Positions 1 through 12,932 of a stretch of 64,000 nucleotides of DNA are shown here, piece by piece. The translations under genes were made by a program, and so were the position numbers. The DNA lies in contig JAFS01000002.1 of assembly GCA_000526255.1 (NCBI GenBank), forward strand, positions 124,001 to 188,000. Reading direction: 5' to 3'. The stretch is from Verrucomicrobia bacterium LP2A (GTDB taxonomy: Bacteria; Verrucomicrobiota; Verrucomicrobiia; Methylacidiphilales; Methylacidiphilaceae). Position 1 is the first letter of the stretch. Each line of letters begins with the position of its first letter. The notes beneath the pieces were generated by a model that saw only the letters and a list, made by a program, of their open reading frames with translations, had not been told where the DNA came from and did not search any database.

Positions 1-789
<789 letters not shown>

Positions 790-793
<4 letters not shown>

Positions 794-1854
794 TTGCGAG
801 AGCGTAGCTCAGGACCGCCGGAAGAGCAACCGCTTCCCGGGCTCGCTTGCTTCTCTCGCCCGAACGGAGGAGGAGTCGCGGCGCAGGCGATCGCCAAGGC
901 TTTTCGATGGGGGGCGGGAAGGGGAAGGCGCTCCAGCTCCTCTGGCGCGACCCACTTCCCCTCTCCCTGCTCCCTTTCCTGCCAATCGGCCCGGAACAGG
1001 GTCAGGCGCACCCGGAATCGGGTGATGGCGTAGGAGAGGCGAGCGGCTTCCCCGAGATTTCTCATCCGGTCCGAATCGAGCTCCGGCAGCCGCCACAGGC
1101 CGCGGTACCGTGCTTGTCGCGAAGGCACGAGCCAGGTCAGTCCGTCCCGGACGATCAGAGCGGCCCGCTCCTCGCAACGGGTCGGGGCGATCTTGCGCCG
1201 GGTGGCGATTGCCCCTCCTCGGCTCCGGCAGAGCTCGGCCACCGGGCAGAGCTGGCAGTCAGCCTTTCGAGGCATGCAGACCGTGCGGCCCATCTCCATC
1301 AGAGCCGAATTGAAGGCCGCGCAATCCCGGGCGGCCGGCAAGAGGGCTTCGGCGATCTCCCACAGGCGATTGGCACCCGTCTCCTCTGGCAGGGCAAGAA
1401 GTCGATGGAAGAGGCGACGGACATTCCCGTCGACGAGGGGAACCCGCTTCCCGAAGGCGAGGCTGGCGACGGCTCCGGCCGTGTAGCGTCCGATCCCCGG
1501 CAGGCGCTCGAGATCCTCCGTCCGCGACGGCAGCCGGCCTTCGTGTTCTGCCACCAGCAGCCGAGCGATCCGGTGAAGGTTTCGCGCGCGGGCGTAGTAG
1601 CCGAGCCCCTCCCATACGCGCAGCACCTCCTCTTCCGGGGCCTGCGCCAAGGCGAAGAGATCCGGAAAATGTTCCATCCAGCGTTGGTAGTAGGCGACGA
1701 CCACCGCCACGCGCGTCTGCTGCAACATGAACTCGGAGACCAGAACCGGGTAGGGATCGGGTCGCCGCCGCCACGGAAGATCCGCGGCCTCCTCGCGATA
1801 CCAGGCCAGCAGGCGCCGCCGAAACTCTTGGCCAAATTTCCTCTCGATCCTCAT
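790..1854 (-). CDS. mutY: A/G-specific adenine glycosylase MutY
   Basis: MutY removes adenine mispaired with 8-oxoguanine in base excision repair. The 354-residue protein has the usual length. It carries the catalytic glutamate in SEFMLQQT (about Glu41), the helix-hairpin-helix [11 protein letters not shown] (118-128), the catalytic aspartate in [12 protein letters not shown] (Asp142) and a [4Fe-4S] cluster motif C-X6-C-X2-C-X5-C at Cys193, 200, 203 and 209. The C-terminal third is the NUDIX-like domain that recognises 8-oxoG, and it is weakly conserved. The gene overlaps the DAHP synthase gene by four bases and diverges from rnhC across only 22 bases. Confidence 0.97.
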
Positions 1855-1876
1855 CGGGATGCGCTAGGCTCTCCTC

Positions 1877-3025
1877 GTGGCTCCCCTTCTGACGCGCACT
1901 CTGCTCCGATCCAAGGACTTTCTTTCGTCGGGCGGCTCCGGATCGAACGACCATCCTCCGTCCTCCTCGCAGCCGTCCACATTTTCGTTCTCTCTTCTGC
2001 CCACGCAAATCGAGGAGCTACGGGAGCGCCTGCGGGAGAAGGGATTTGAGATGCGGGTCCTCGAGCATGGCTTCTTCGACGGGCGCGGGCCGTCGGTGAT
2101 CGTCCGCGCCTACCGGAGCGGGAAGGTCCTCATCCAGGGGAGGGGTGCTGGCGATTTCGTCGAGATGTTCCTGGAACCCGAAATCCTGCGCGAGGCGCGG
2201 ATCGGATACGAGGAGGTCCGGGAGCCCGAGGCCGACGCTCCCCATGCGGGCTCGGACGAATGCGGGAAGGGAGACTTCTTCGGACCGCTGGTCGTCGCGG
2301 CGGCGTACGTAGATTCCGAGACCGCCCCCGTTCTGCGCCGCCTCGGGGTGCGGGACAGCAAGGAAATCAAGAGCGATGCGCGCGCCATCCTCCTGGGCGA
2401 GGAGATCGGCAAAGCGGTGCGCGGCCGGTGTGCCGTGGTGGTCCTTGGCCCGGCCAAGTACAACGAGCTCTACGGGCGTTTCGGCAACCTCAACTGGCTG
2501 CTTGCCTGGGCTCATGCCACTGCCCTCGCCGAGATCGTCCACAAAGTCCCCTCCTGTCCGCGAGCGCTGGTCGATCAATTCGCCCGATCGCCTGTCCTCG
2601 ATCAGGCGATCGGGCGGCAGGGGCTTTCCCTCCGCGTGGAACAGAGGCCCCGAGCGGAATCCGATATCGCGGTGGCCGCCGCCTCCCTTCTGGCTCGAGC
2701 AGAGTTTCTTCGCCGGCTTGCGCTTCTCGGAAAGGAAGCGGGGAGGACTCTCCCCAAGGGAGCTTCGGCCCCGGTACTGGCGGCAGCGCGCGAGATCGTG
2801 CGCCTCGAGGGAGCCGACCGGCTCCGCGGCTTAGCGAAGGTCCATTTCCGGACCTTTGCCCAAGCGGTGGCAAGCAGCTCTTCGCCGGAACGGACCGGGA
2901 TCTCGGGAGAATCCGTAGCGGAAGCTTCCTCGCGACTCTCTTGCGCCCGTCTCCAGAGCAAGTATGATGGTGTAGATCGACGGAAAGGGGGCAACCCGGA
3001 GGGAGAGCCCGAGCGGGACGACTGA
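1877..3025 (+). CDS. rnhC: Ribonuclease HIII
   Basis: RNase HIII cuts the RNA strand of RNA-DNA hybrids. An N-terminal TBP-like substrate-binding domain lies at about 36-105, with the typical AYRSGKVLIQG. The type 2 RNase H fold starts at GSDECGKGDFFGP, with catalytic Asp127 and Glu128; LRRLGVRDSKEI and LVDQFA carry further active-site positions. Glycine after the acidic pair, rather than the tyrosine region of RNase HII, together with the TBP domain, supports HIII. GTG 1877 is the first in-frame start and leaves about 35 poorly conserved residues before the domain, so the true start may lie further in. The last 40 residues are low complexity and overlap a likely promoter for the next gene. 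Confidence 0.93.
   Translation: MAPLLTRTLLRSKDFLSSGGSGSNDHPPSSSQPSTFSFSLLPTQIEELRERLREKGFEMRVLEHGFFDGRGPSVIVRAYRSGKVLIQGRGAGDFVEMFLEPEILREARIGYEEVREPEADAPHAGSDECGKGDFFGPLVVAAAYVDSETAPVLRRLGVRDSKEIKSDARAILLGEEIGKAVRGRCAVVVLGPAKYNELYGRFGNLNWLLAWAHATALAEIVHKVPSCPRALVDQFARSPVLDQAIGRQGLSLRVEQRPRAESDIAVAAASLLARAEFLRRLALLGKEAGRTLPKGASAPVLAAAREIVRLEGADRLRGLAKVHFRTFAQAVASSSSPERTGISGESVAEASSRLSCARLQSKYDGVDRRKGGNPEGEPERDD
2941..2968 (+). promoter_or_regulatory. Probable sigma70-type promoter for htrA (first copy)
   Basis: TTGCGC at 2941-2946 and TATGAT at 2963-2968 are separated by 16 bases. They lie inside the 3' end of rnhC. Transcription would start near 2975 and give a leader of about 120 bases before the htrA ATG. 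The assignment rests on pattern match only. Confidence 0.45.
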
Positions 3026-3031
3026 CGGATC

Positions 3032-3067
3032 GTCTCCAGGCTGCGCCTCTTCGGGGAGCTTGGAGGC
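3032..3067 (+). other. Stem-loop in the htrA leader
   Basis: Bases 3032-3042 and 3057-3067 pair over 11 positions with two G-U wobbles, and the inner part closes on a C-UUCG-G tetraloop (3049-3054). No T-run follows, so it is not a classical terminator. It ends 27 bases before the htrA ATG and could affect mRNA stability or translation. Confidence 0.4.
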
Positions 3068-3094
3068 GGAAATCCAATCCGGAGAGAAGCTGTC

Positions 3095-4663
3095 ATGTAC
3101 CGCCTTATGGAAGGGCAAACGACGTTGAAGAGCCCCTGGAAACGGGGAGGGGTCCTCGTCTTGGTCGCTCTCCTGGGCGTAGGACTGGGACTCGAGCTCC
3201 GGGAGCTATTTCTCCCCTCTCCAAAGCCCGTCCCCCCACCCCCCGCAGCCTCTGAACCCTTGATTCCCCGCGCCATCCCTGTTCCGCACGGCCTCGAGGC
3301 GCATGCCACAGCCGGCGGGCTCCTGCAGGAGATTAATCGGGAATATGTCGAAGTCCTCTCGCGGATCCTTCCGAGCGTCGTGAACATCTTCACCGCCCGA
3401 CCGGTGAGCGCCGATTCCGGAGAAGCGGTACCGTCCGGGGAATCCGGCCCGCACAGCTCGAGGCGTACGCTCGCAGACGAAGAAACCTCTCTCGGCTCCG
3501 GAGTCATCCTCAGTCCCCAAGGGCACATCCTGACCAATGCTCACCTGGTCAAGAATGCTCGGGAAATCCGCGTGCAGATCTTCGACGGCCGCCGCTACCA
3601 AGCCAAGCTCCTGGGACTGGACGAGCCCGCCGATGTCGCCGTTCTCAAAATCGAAGCCAAGGGGCTCATCCCCGCTCTGTGGGGAGACTCCGACCGGCTC
3701 GAGGTGGGCGACCAGGTTTTCGCGGTAGGCAACCCATTCGGCCTGAGCGGCTCCGTCAGCCGGGGCATTGTGAGCGCCAAGGGCCGCAACCCGAATCTCT
3801 CCGCATCGGGGTTCGAGAATTATATCCAGACCGATGCCGCCATCAACCCGGGGAACTCGGGTGGTGCGCTGATCAACGTCGAAGGGCTCCTCGTCGGCAT
3901 CAATACCGCCATCTATTCTCGCAGCGGCGGGTCCAACGGCATCGGCTTCGCCATCCCGAGCAAGCTGGCCCGGTTCGCGTATGAGAGCCTCGTCGCGCGC
4001 GGAAAGGTCGTCCGCGGGTTCCTCGGGGTAGAGGCCCAAGAGGTTGACGAGGACATGCAGCAGGCCTTTAACTTGCCGGACACCTCCGGAGCCCTGGTCA
4101 CGCGCGTCGAGCCCAACTCGCCGGCGGCCAAGGCCGGGCTTCGCCGCGGGGACGTGATCGTTCGATACCACGGAATGAACGTGCGCGATCCCGCAGAGCT
4201 GCGGCTCTATGTTTCCGAGACTTCGGCCTCCACCGAGATCCCCATCATCTTCTACCGGGACGGGCACTCCCTCACCGTGAAGGCACAGATTACGGAGCAG
4301 GCGGAGCAAGGCGCGCGCACTGAGGAGGGCTCCCGGTGGCAGACCGTTCGGACCGGCGAGCTCGGCAATGCGTTCGCCGGGCTCCAGATCGTCAACCTGG
4401 ACGAAGGCTTGCGAGCCCAGCTCGGACTTCAGGCTCGCGCCGCCGGGGTCTATGTGGTTGACGTCGAGGAGGGGGCACCCTCTCTCGATCTCCTGCAGCC
4501 GGGGGACGTGATCGAGGAGATCCGCAAGGTCGGCAAGCCTTCGGAGAAGGTGCGTAACACGGGCGATCTCCTGCGGATCGCGGCAGAGGAGCACGGCAAG
4601 GATCCGGTTCTCTTCTACATCCGGAGGGGCGGAGCGCAGACCTTCGTGTTAGTTCGACCGTAA
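3095..4663 (+). CDS. HtrA/DegQ-family periplasmic serine protease with two PDZ domains
   Basis: This is an envelope quality-control protease. Residues 18-35 form one hydrophobic anchor or uncleaved signal, followed by a proline-rich linker. The trypsin-like domain (about 85-300) carries the triad His150 (LTNAHLV), Asp180 (ADVAVLK) and Ser255 (NPGNSGGAL). PDZ1 follows at about 305-395 (RGFLGVEAQEV, GLRRGDVIVRYHG) and PDZ2 at about 415-520. The length of 522 residues is normal for the family. A second full-length HtrA paralogue lies on the opposite strand at 12933-14492. The gene appears to have its own promoter and a structured leader. Confidence 0.96.
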   Translation: MYRLMEGQTTLKSPWKRGGVLVLVALLGVGLGLELRELFLPSPKPVPPPPAASEPLIPRAIPVPHGLEAHATAGGLLQEINREYVEVLSRILPSVVNIFTARPVSADSGEAVPSGESGPHSSRRTLADEETSLGSGVILSPQGHILTNAHLVKNAREIRVQIFDGRRYQAKLLGLDEPADVAVLKIEAKGLIPALWGDSDRLEVGDQVFAVGNPFGLSGSVSRGIVSAKGRNPNLSASGFENYIQTDAAINPGNSGGALINVEGLLVGINTAIYSRSGGSNGIGFAIPSKLARFAYESLVARGKVVRGFLGVEAQEVDEDMQQAFNLPDTSGALVTRVEPNSPAAKAGLRRGDVIVRYHGMNVRDPAELRLYVSETSASTEIPIIFYRDGHSLTVKAQITEQAEQGARTEEGSRWQTVRTGELGNAFAGLQIVNLDEGLRAQLGLQARAAGVYVVDVEEGAPSLDLLQPGDVIEEIRKVGKPSEKVRNTGDLLRIAAEEHGKDPVLFYIRRGGAQTFVLVRP

Positions 4664-4760
4664 GCATCTGTTTCCGCTTGAGCCAATTCCGCTGAGACTG
4701 TTCTTTGTTTGGAAAAAAGGGAATTTACGAGCGAATCGAGATTCGGCAGACTTTAAGCCC

Positions 4761-5597
4761 ATGGGATACTGGCCTGGAGACGGCCGGGGAGAACCGGTTT
4801 TTCGCATAGAGAATCGTCCGGTTTACCTGACCGACATCTTCATCGCATTTCATTGCCTTTCGTTCGTGGTGGGCGTCCTTTCGGTCGCCACCAACCGGCT
4901 CGCCTGGTTCCAAGAGCTCTCTCTCAGTCCGCAGGCGGTTCTCGCTCAAGGGAAGGTCTGGCAGATCTTCACCTATGCCTGGATTCACTCCCCCTCGCTC
5001 TGGTTTGCCCTCTGGATGCTGATGTTCTTCTGGTTCGGGCGTGAGGTGGAATTCGCGCTCGGGCGGAGGAAATATTTTTTCCTCTATCTCTCGCTCATCC
5101 TGGCTCCCGCGATTTGCGCCGTCCTTTTCAGCTTGGTCGACCCGAGTGGTGGCACCTTCTACGGACCGGACGAGGCTCACATGGCGATCTTCGTCGCCTT
5201 CGCAGCACTTTCTCCGGCCGCGGAGCTCATCTTCAGCATCACCGCAAAGTGGTATGCCATCGTCCTGCTCTCGCTCTACGTTCTGATCGATATTTCGGCC
5301 CATGCCTGGACTCCGCTGCTCATGCTCAGCGTGGCCTCGGGCATCGCCTACCTCTCCGTTCGAATGCCAACCCTTTCGTGGATGCACTCCTGGGGGCTGC
5401 AGTGGAAAAGGCGGAGCCGCCCTTTCCCCACCTCGCGCCCTTCCTCCCCGCCGAAGGGAACGAATGCGCCGGTCGAATCGATCGACACGATCCTCGACAA
5501 GATTTCCCGAAATGGCATTGGCAGCCTGACCAAGTCGGAGCGGGAGGCGCTCGAACGGGCCCGCAAGGCTCTCTTGCGGAAGGAGCAACGGAAGTAG
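4761..5597 (+). CDS. Rhomboid-family membrane protein, probably catalytically inactive
   Basis: The protein has a rhomboid layout with about six membrane segments between residues 20 and 205, including the FGREVEFALG loop that matches the family FGxxLE...G stretch. The active-site GxSG is absent: the corresponding place reads YGPDEAHMA. A histidine remains in the last membrane segment (ISAHAW). The C-terminal tail has ILDKISRNGIGSLTKSERE, the short motif found at the end of many bacterial rhomboid homologues (the DUF6576 type). I infer a non-proteolytic rhomboid that binds membrane partners. It follows htrA by 97 bases on the same strand. The substrate is unknown. Confidence 0.8.
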   Translation: MGYWPGDGRGEPVFRIENRPVYLTDIFIAFHCLSFVVGVLSVATNRLAWFQELSLSPQAVLAQGKVWQIFTYAWIHSPSLWFALWMLMFFWFGREVEFALGRRKYFFLYLSLILAPAICAVLFSLVDPSGGTFYGPDEAHMAIFVAFAALSPAAELIFSITAKWYAIVLLSLYVLIDISAHAWTPLLMLSVASGIAYLSVRMPTLSWMHSWGLQWKRRSRPFPTSRPSSPPKGTNAPVESIDTILDKISRNGIGSLTKSEREALERARKALLRKEQRK

Positions 5598-5710
5598 CGG
5601 CCCGCCGTCGCCGACGAAGATCGCTCGAAGAAGCGAGAGGCCCCGAAGGGGCGCCCGCTTTCCTCTTGCACTTTGCCTTCGTACGGGGAAGGCTCTGGTG
5701 CACAGAGCTC

Positions 5711-6487
5711 ATGAAGGTCCTCGTGATCGACATCGGCGGGCACAACGTCAAGCTGCTCGCCACCGGCCAAAAGCGGCCGCGGAAGCTTCCTTCGGGGCGC
5801 GCCTTTACTCCTCAAGATTTAGTCGCTCGTGTCTCCGAGGCGGTCGACGGCTGGCCTTTCGAGGCGATTTCGATCGGTTATCCCGGGCCGGTGCTCGGAG
5901 GGAGACCCGCGGCGGAGCCGCGTAACCTGGGTTCGGGCTGGCTCGGATTCGATTTTGCTCAGGCCTTCGGGACTCCGGTGAAGCTGGTGAACGACGCCGC
6001 GATGCAGGCCTGGGGCAGTTATGCCGGGGGAAGGATGCTTTTCCTTGGCTTGGGAACGGGGCTGGGAACCGCGCTGATCCTCGACGGTCTCCTCCATCCG
6101 CTGGAGGCGAGCCATCTCCCCTACAAGAAGGGCTTGACGTATGAAGAGGTGCTCGGAGAGGCAGCTCTCCTGAGCCTGGGCAAGAAGCGCTGGCGCGAGG
6201 AGGTCCGCTGCGTCATCAAGCTTTTCCGGGACGCCTTTCAAGTCGACTACCTCATAATCGGAGGCGGCAACCGGAAGCTCCTCAAGTCCCTCCCGCCCTA
6301 CGCGCGCATGGGAGACAACTCTTTCGCCTTCTTGGGGGGCTTCCGCCTGTGGGAGGAGACCGAGCAGGTACTGGCCGAGGGTCCCCAACCGGCGGTGGAT
6401 TCCGTGAACATCCCCGCCGCCTCGCCTCCCCGCAAGCCCGCACGCAACTCACCCTCCCCGGGCGATGCGTCTTCCCCATCGGAGTAG
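5711..6487 (+). CDS. ROK-family sugar kinase (polyphosphate-glucokinase-like)
   Basis: The 258-residue protein has an ASKHA/ROK nucleotide fold. The N-terminal phosphate-1 motif is VIDIGGHNVK (5-14), the probable catalytic aspartate lies in LVNDAAMQAWG (Asp95), and a phosphate-2 loop follows at GLGTGLGTALI (113-123). The zinc motif of classical ROK repressors and kinases is missing, as in polyphosphate glucokinases, which are also about 250 residues. A role in glucose phosphorylation is likely but the phosphate donor cannot be read from sequence. ATG 5711 is chosen because the fold starts at once. The stop at 6487 is followed closely by dinB. Confidence 0.78.
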   Translation: MKVLVIDIGGHNVKLLATGQKRPRKLPSGRAFTPQDLVARVSEAVDGWPFEAISIGYPGPVLGGRPAAEPRNLGSGWLGFDFAQAFGTPVKLVNDAAMQAWGSYAGGRMLFLGLGTGLGTALILDGLLHPLEASHLPYKKGLTYEEVLGEAALLSLGKKRWREEVRCVIKLFRDAFQVDYLIIGGGNRKLLKSLPPYARMGDNSFAFLGGFRLWEETEQVLAEGPQPAVDSVNIPAASPPRKPARNSPSPGDASSPSE

Positions 6488-6538
6488 TTGCCCGTCGGCG
6501 TGATGCCTGGGGAAGGGAAGCCCCCCTGCAAACGAGCC

Positions 6539-7603
6539 ATGGCCTGGGTCCTCTTCCTCGATTTGGATGCCTTCTTTGCCTCGGTCGAGCTGCTACGCCG
6601 TCCAGACCTCCGGAACGAACCGGTGATCGTCGCCGTCGGCCATCCGGGAGGGCGCGGGGTCGTTTCGACGGCGACCTACCCCGCCCGCCGCAGCGGTGTC
6701 TCGAGCGGCATGCCGCTGCGGCGCGCGCTTTCACTCTGTCCGCAGGCCGTCGTTCTTCCCGCCCGCCATCACCTCTACGCAGCCTATTCGGAAAAGGTCC
6801 GGCAGATCCTCCACGCCCGCTTTGGCAAGGTGGAAGCCCTTTCGATCGATGAAGCCTGCGCGGAGCTGCCGGAGGGCACCGATCCGGAAAGCACCGCCCG
6901 GGAGGTTCAGGAGCGGGTGACGGGCGACCTCGGTCTTTCCTGCACGATCGCCGTGGCGGCGAACAAGCTCGTCGCCAAGGTCGCCTGCGACCAGGTCAAA
7001 CCGCATGGACGAATCGTGATCTCGCAAGGCACGGAGCGGACATTCCTGGCCCCATTGCCGGTGGAAAAGCTTCCCGGGGTCGGTCCGCGAACGCAAGACC
7101 ACCTCCTCCGGCTCGGCGTCCGGACGATCGGGGAGTTGGCCGCCCAGCCAAAAGAGCGGCTGACCGGGGAGCTCGGAAAGCATGGCGCCTACCTTTGGGA
7201 GGCCGCCCACGGCATCGACACCAGCCCCGTTCAACCAGAGTGGGAACCCAAGTCGATCAGCCGCGAGACGACATTCGAGCAGGATCTCGCCGATTTCGCC
7301 GTCTTTCGTAAGCATTTGGATCGGTTCAGCCGGGAAGTGGCGGAAGAGCTACGAGGAGAGCACGTCCTGGCGAAAACCATCACGGTGAAGCTCCGCTACG
7401 GAAACTTCGAGACCCTCGTTCGCCAGATCACCGTGCCGATCGCGACGGCCGATCCGAAGGAGATCGCCGATTTCGCCCTCCGTCTGCTCCGATCGACATG
7501 GCAGACGGAGAGACCGCTTCGCCTGATCGGCCTGGCAGCGCATGGCTTCGTGCGCCCTTGGCCGAAGCGGGGCGACGGCTCCGCGGAGCTCTGGGGACGG
7601 TAA
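6539..7603 (+). CDS. dinB: DNA polymerase IV (Y-family translesion polymerase)
   Basis: This polymerase copies damaged templates. From ATG 6539 the protein is 354 residues, close to the family norm. It opens directly with the palm motif VLFLDLDAFFASVE (Asp8) and has SIDEA (Asp104, Glu105) for the metal pair. The thumb helix-hairpin-helix LPGVGPRTQDHLLRLG and the little finger at about 245-345 are present. The frame is open back to a TTG at 6488, directly after the ROK stop, but the extra 17 residues look unlike the family, so I prefer 6539. Confidence 0.95.
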   Translation: MAWVLFLDLDAFFASVELLRRPDLRNEPVIVAVGHPGGRGVVSTATYPARRSGVSSGMPLRRALSLCPQAVVLPARHHLYAAYSEKVRQILHARFGKVEALSIDEACAELPEGTDPESTAREVQERVTGDLGLSCTIAVAANKLVAKVACDQVKPHGRIVISQGTERTFLAPLPVEKLPGVGPRTQDHLLRLGVRTIGELAAQPKERLTGELGKHGAYLWEAAHGIDTSPVQPEWEPKSISRETTFEQDLADFAVFRKHLDRFSREVAEELRGEHVLAKTITVKLRYGNFETLVRQITVPIATADPKEIADFALRLLRSTWQTERPLRLIGLAAHGFVRPWPKRGDGSAELWGR

Positions 7604-7627
7604 TCCCTGCGGCAGGATCTGCAAAGA

Positions 7628-7656
7628 TTGTAAAGATCCGTCCCGGGCGATAGATT
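7628..7656 (+). promoter_or_regulatory. Promoter for the slp-like gene, near-leaderless
   Basis: TTGTAA (7628-7633) and TAGATT (7651-7656) are 17 bases apart. The start codon GTG 7667 lies only ten bases after the -10 box and no Shine-Dalgarno is visible, so the message would have almost no leader. Confidence 0.5.
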
Positions 7657-7666
7657 GGCTCTCATC

Positions 7667-11010
<3,344 letters not shown>

Positions 11011-11074
11011 GCCGCCTTCCGGCGATCGATTTTTCCGGATTGCCGGACCGATGCCGCCGGTAGAAAGTGGAACA

Positions 11075-11560
11075 ATGCCTTCGTTCGATATCGTTTCGGA
11101 AGTGGATGAGCAAGAGGTCGCGAATGCGCTCAATCAAGCGCGCAAGGAGATTGCCAACCGCTTCGATCTCAAAGGAGCTGGGGCCTCGATCGACTATGAG
11201 CGGCCTACGCTCCACTTGCGCGCAAACGATGCGTTCAAGCTCTCTGTGATTCGGGAGATCCTGCTGGCCAAGCTGGCTCGGCGGAACGTGAGCCTCAAGA
11301 ACCTCGAAGTCCAGCCTCCTTTGGTCTCATCGACGGGAAGGGCTTCCCAAGAGCTCGTCGTCAAGCAGGGGCTCGACTCCGATGCGGCCCGGCTGGTTAC
11401 CCATGCGGTCCGCGAATTAGATCTCAAGGTTCAAGCGCAGGTCCAAGGGGAGCAGGTCCGCGTCACGGGAAAGAACCGGGACGATCTCCAGCAGGTGATC
11501 ACGGGCCTGCGGGCCAAGGAATTTCCTTGCTCCCTCTCGTTCCGCAACCTTCGGGATTAG
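11075..11560 (+). CDS. yajQ: YajQ-family nucleotide-binding protein
   Basis: The 161-residue protein opens with MPSFDIVSEVDEQEV, the family signature. It continues with KEIANRFDLKG, ASIDYE, the basic LVVKQGLD and IRVTGKNRDDLQQVI-like region, and ends in LRAKEFPCSLSFRNLRD. Members have two RNP-like folds and bind nucleic acid, and in some bacteria cyclic di-GMP; the role here is unknown. An ATG at 11051 would add eight residues, but the conserved N-terminus points to 11075. Confidence 0.95.
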   Translation: MPSFDIVSEVDEQEVANALNQARKEIANRFDLKGAGASIDYERPTLHLRANDAFKLSVIREILLAKLARRNVSLKNLEVQPPLVSSTGRASQELVVKQGLDSDAARLVTHAVRELDLKVQAQVQGEQVRVTGKNRDDLQQVITGLRAKEFPCSLSFRNLRD

Positions 11561-11609
11561 CCCGCATCGGTCAGAACCGTCCTCCGGCGGAGGGAGACGG
11601 GATGGTTTT

Positions 11610-12392
11610 CTACGCCCTCGCCCGATGACGCGCTCCCCGTCCGCACCGAGGCTCGGCGAGCCACCGCTGCCCCAGGACCCGCAATCCTTCCAGCGTGAGA
11701 TTGGGCCGGACGCACGCGACTTCTGCCAGCCCGCGTGCCACCAGGGTCGCATGGCCTCCCGTTGCCACAGCAGTCAAGCGATCCGTGCCGAGCTCCTCGC
11801 GGATCCGCTCGAGCAGGCCGCGGATCATGGCGCGGTAGCCATGCACCGCCCCCACGCGAATTGCTTCGACCGTACTCCGGCCAATGCTCCGCTTCGGCTC
11901 GAGCAACCGAACTTTCGGCAAGAGTGCGGTTCGCTCGTGAAGATAGCCGGTCATCAGGTCGAGGCCGGGAGCGATGATTCCGCCGCAGAAGGCCCCGGAG
12001 GCGTTCACGACGTCGAAGTTGGTCGCAGTCCCGAAATCGATGACGACGACGGGCGGTTTCCAGAAATGGAGAGCCGCAGCCGCGTTGGCGAGCCGGTCCG
12101 CTCCGATCTCTGACGGCTTTGGATAATCGATCGGGAAGCCGAGCGGAGCTTTCCCATGCACCAGGAAAAGAGAGCGAGGAAACAGGGCGGCGAAGATCCC
12201 GGTTTTGGCCGGAACCACGCTCGCCAGAACCACCGGCATGCCCATGTGCCGCAATGCCAGGGATTGGACGAAGGGCCCATCGAGATCCGCGGTGGCCTTC
12301 CGCTCCACTTCGCGAAGCCTTCCCTTCCGGACGGTTGCGATTTTGGCAAAGGAGTTGCTGACATCAACGACGACGAATCGGTCGGCCAGCAT
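11610..12392 (-). CDS. coaX: Type III pantothenate kinase CoaX
   Basis: CoaX phosphorylates pantothenate in the first committed step of CoA synthesis. The 260-residue ASKHA protein has GADR (97-100), DFGTATNFD (119-127) and the substrate motif GGIIAPGLDLM. The phosphate-1 loop reads VVDVSNSFAK, where the family has D-x-G-N-T/S, so the usual glycine is serine. The gene lies 13 bases after the fabZ-like gene and in line with htrA. panB at 55525 supplies an earlier step of the same pathway. Confidence 0.92.
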   Translation of the reverse strand: MLADRFVVVDVSNSFAKIATVRKGRLREVERKATADLDGPFVQSLALRHMGMPVVLASVVPAKTGIFAALFPRSLFLVHGKAPLGFPIDYPKPSEIGADRLANAAAALHFWKPPVVVIDFGTATNFDVVNASGAFCGGIIAPGLDLMTGYLHERTALLPKVRLLEPKRSIGRSTVEAIRVGAVHGYRAMIRGLLERIREELGTDRLTAVATGGHATLVARGLAEVACVRPNLTLEGLRVLGQRWLAEPRCGRGARHRARA

Positions 12393-12405
12393 GGGGGAAG
12401 AGGAC

Positions 12406-12897
12406 TCAGCCCAGCGGGCTCTCGTCCATCACGATGAGCGTGAGCCGCCTCACCCGCGCGACCTCCTGGCCGCGCACGGTGACTTTGCCGGAAAAAGCGG
12501 CCACTCTCCCCAGTACCCTTGTGACCCGCAACTCGAGCTCGAGTCGGTCCCCGGGACCGGTCTTCCGAACAAATCGAGCTCCATCGCTCCCGGCAAAGAG
12601 GATCTCGCCCGACTTTTCCTTGGCCCCGACGGTTCGCAGCCAAAGGCAACCCGCCTGACCCAGGGACTCGAAGACGATCGCGGCAGGCGTAGTCGGATTT
12701 CCGGGGAAGTGACCGCGAAAGAAGTCCTCCTCCCCCCGGAGGAGGTAGCGGGCGCGCACTCCTCGTTCTTCGACCACGGCTTCGTCTAAAAAGAGAAACG
12801 GCGGCTTTTGCGACAGGAGCTTTTCGATCTGTCCGCAGGAAAGGACGGGCCCCGCCGGGGCGCCGTCCGCCGCCTGCCCAGGGCTCTCGTCTCCCAT
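12406..12897 (-). CDS. FabZ-like 3-hydroxyacyl-ACP dehydratase (hotdog fold)
   Basis: The 163-residue hotdog protein has the FabZ/FabA active-site stretch RGHFPGNPTTPAAIVFESLGQ, with the expected catalytic His63 and Glu77. The N-terminal helix IEKLLSQKPPFLFLDE is also FabZ-like. The protein departs from standard FabZ (PxMPGVLxxEAxAQ), so it may act on another acyl substrate or be a second dehydratase. It is the middle gene of the htrA-fabZ-like-coaX group, 35 bases after htrA. Confidence 0.8.
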   Translation of the reverse strand: MGDESPGQAADGAPAGPVLSCGQIEKLLSQKPPFLFLDEAVVEERGVRARYLLRGEEDFFRGHFPGNPTTPAAIVFESLGQAGCLWLRTVGAKEKSGEILFAGSDGARFVRKTGPGDRLELELRVTRVLGRVAAFSGKVTVRGQEVARVRRLTLIVMDESPLG

Positions 12898-12932
12898 TCC
12901 TCGGTCTTTTCCTCGAGCCGGAGGGTGCCCGG

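Noticed and set aside
2941-3094. Riboswitch or housekeeping RNA (SRP, RNase P) in the htrA leader
   Set aside because: I see none of the conserved core sequences of those RNAs. Only a simple hairpin is supported.
5639-5653. GCCCC-GAA-GGGGC hairpin after the rhomboid gene as a terminator
   Set aside because: The stem is only five base pairs and the following sequence is mixed rather than a T-run.
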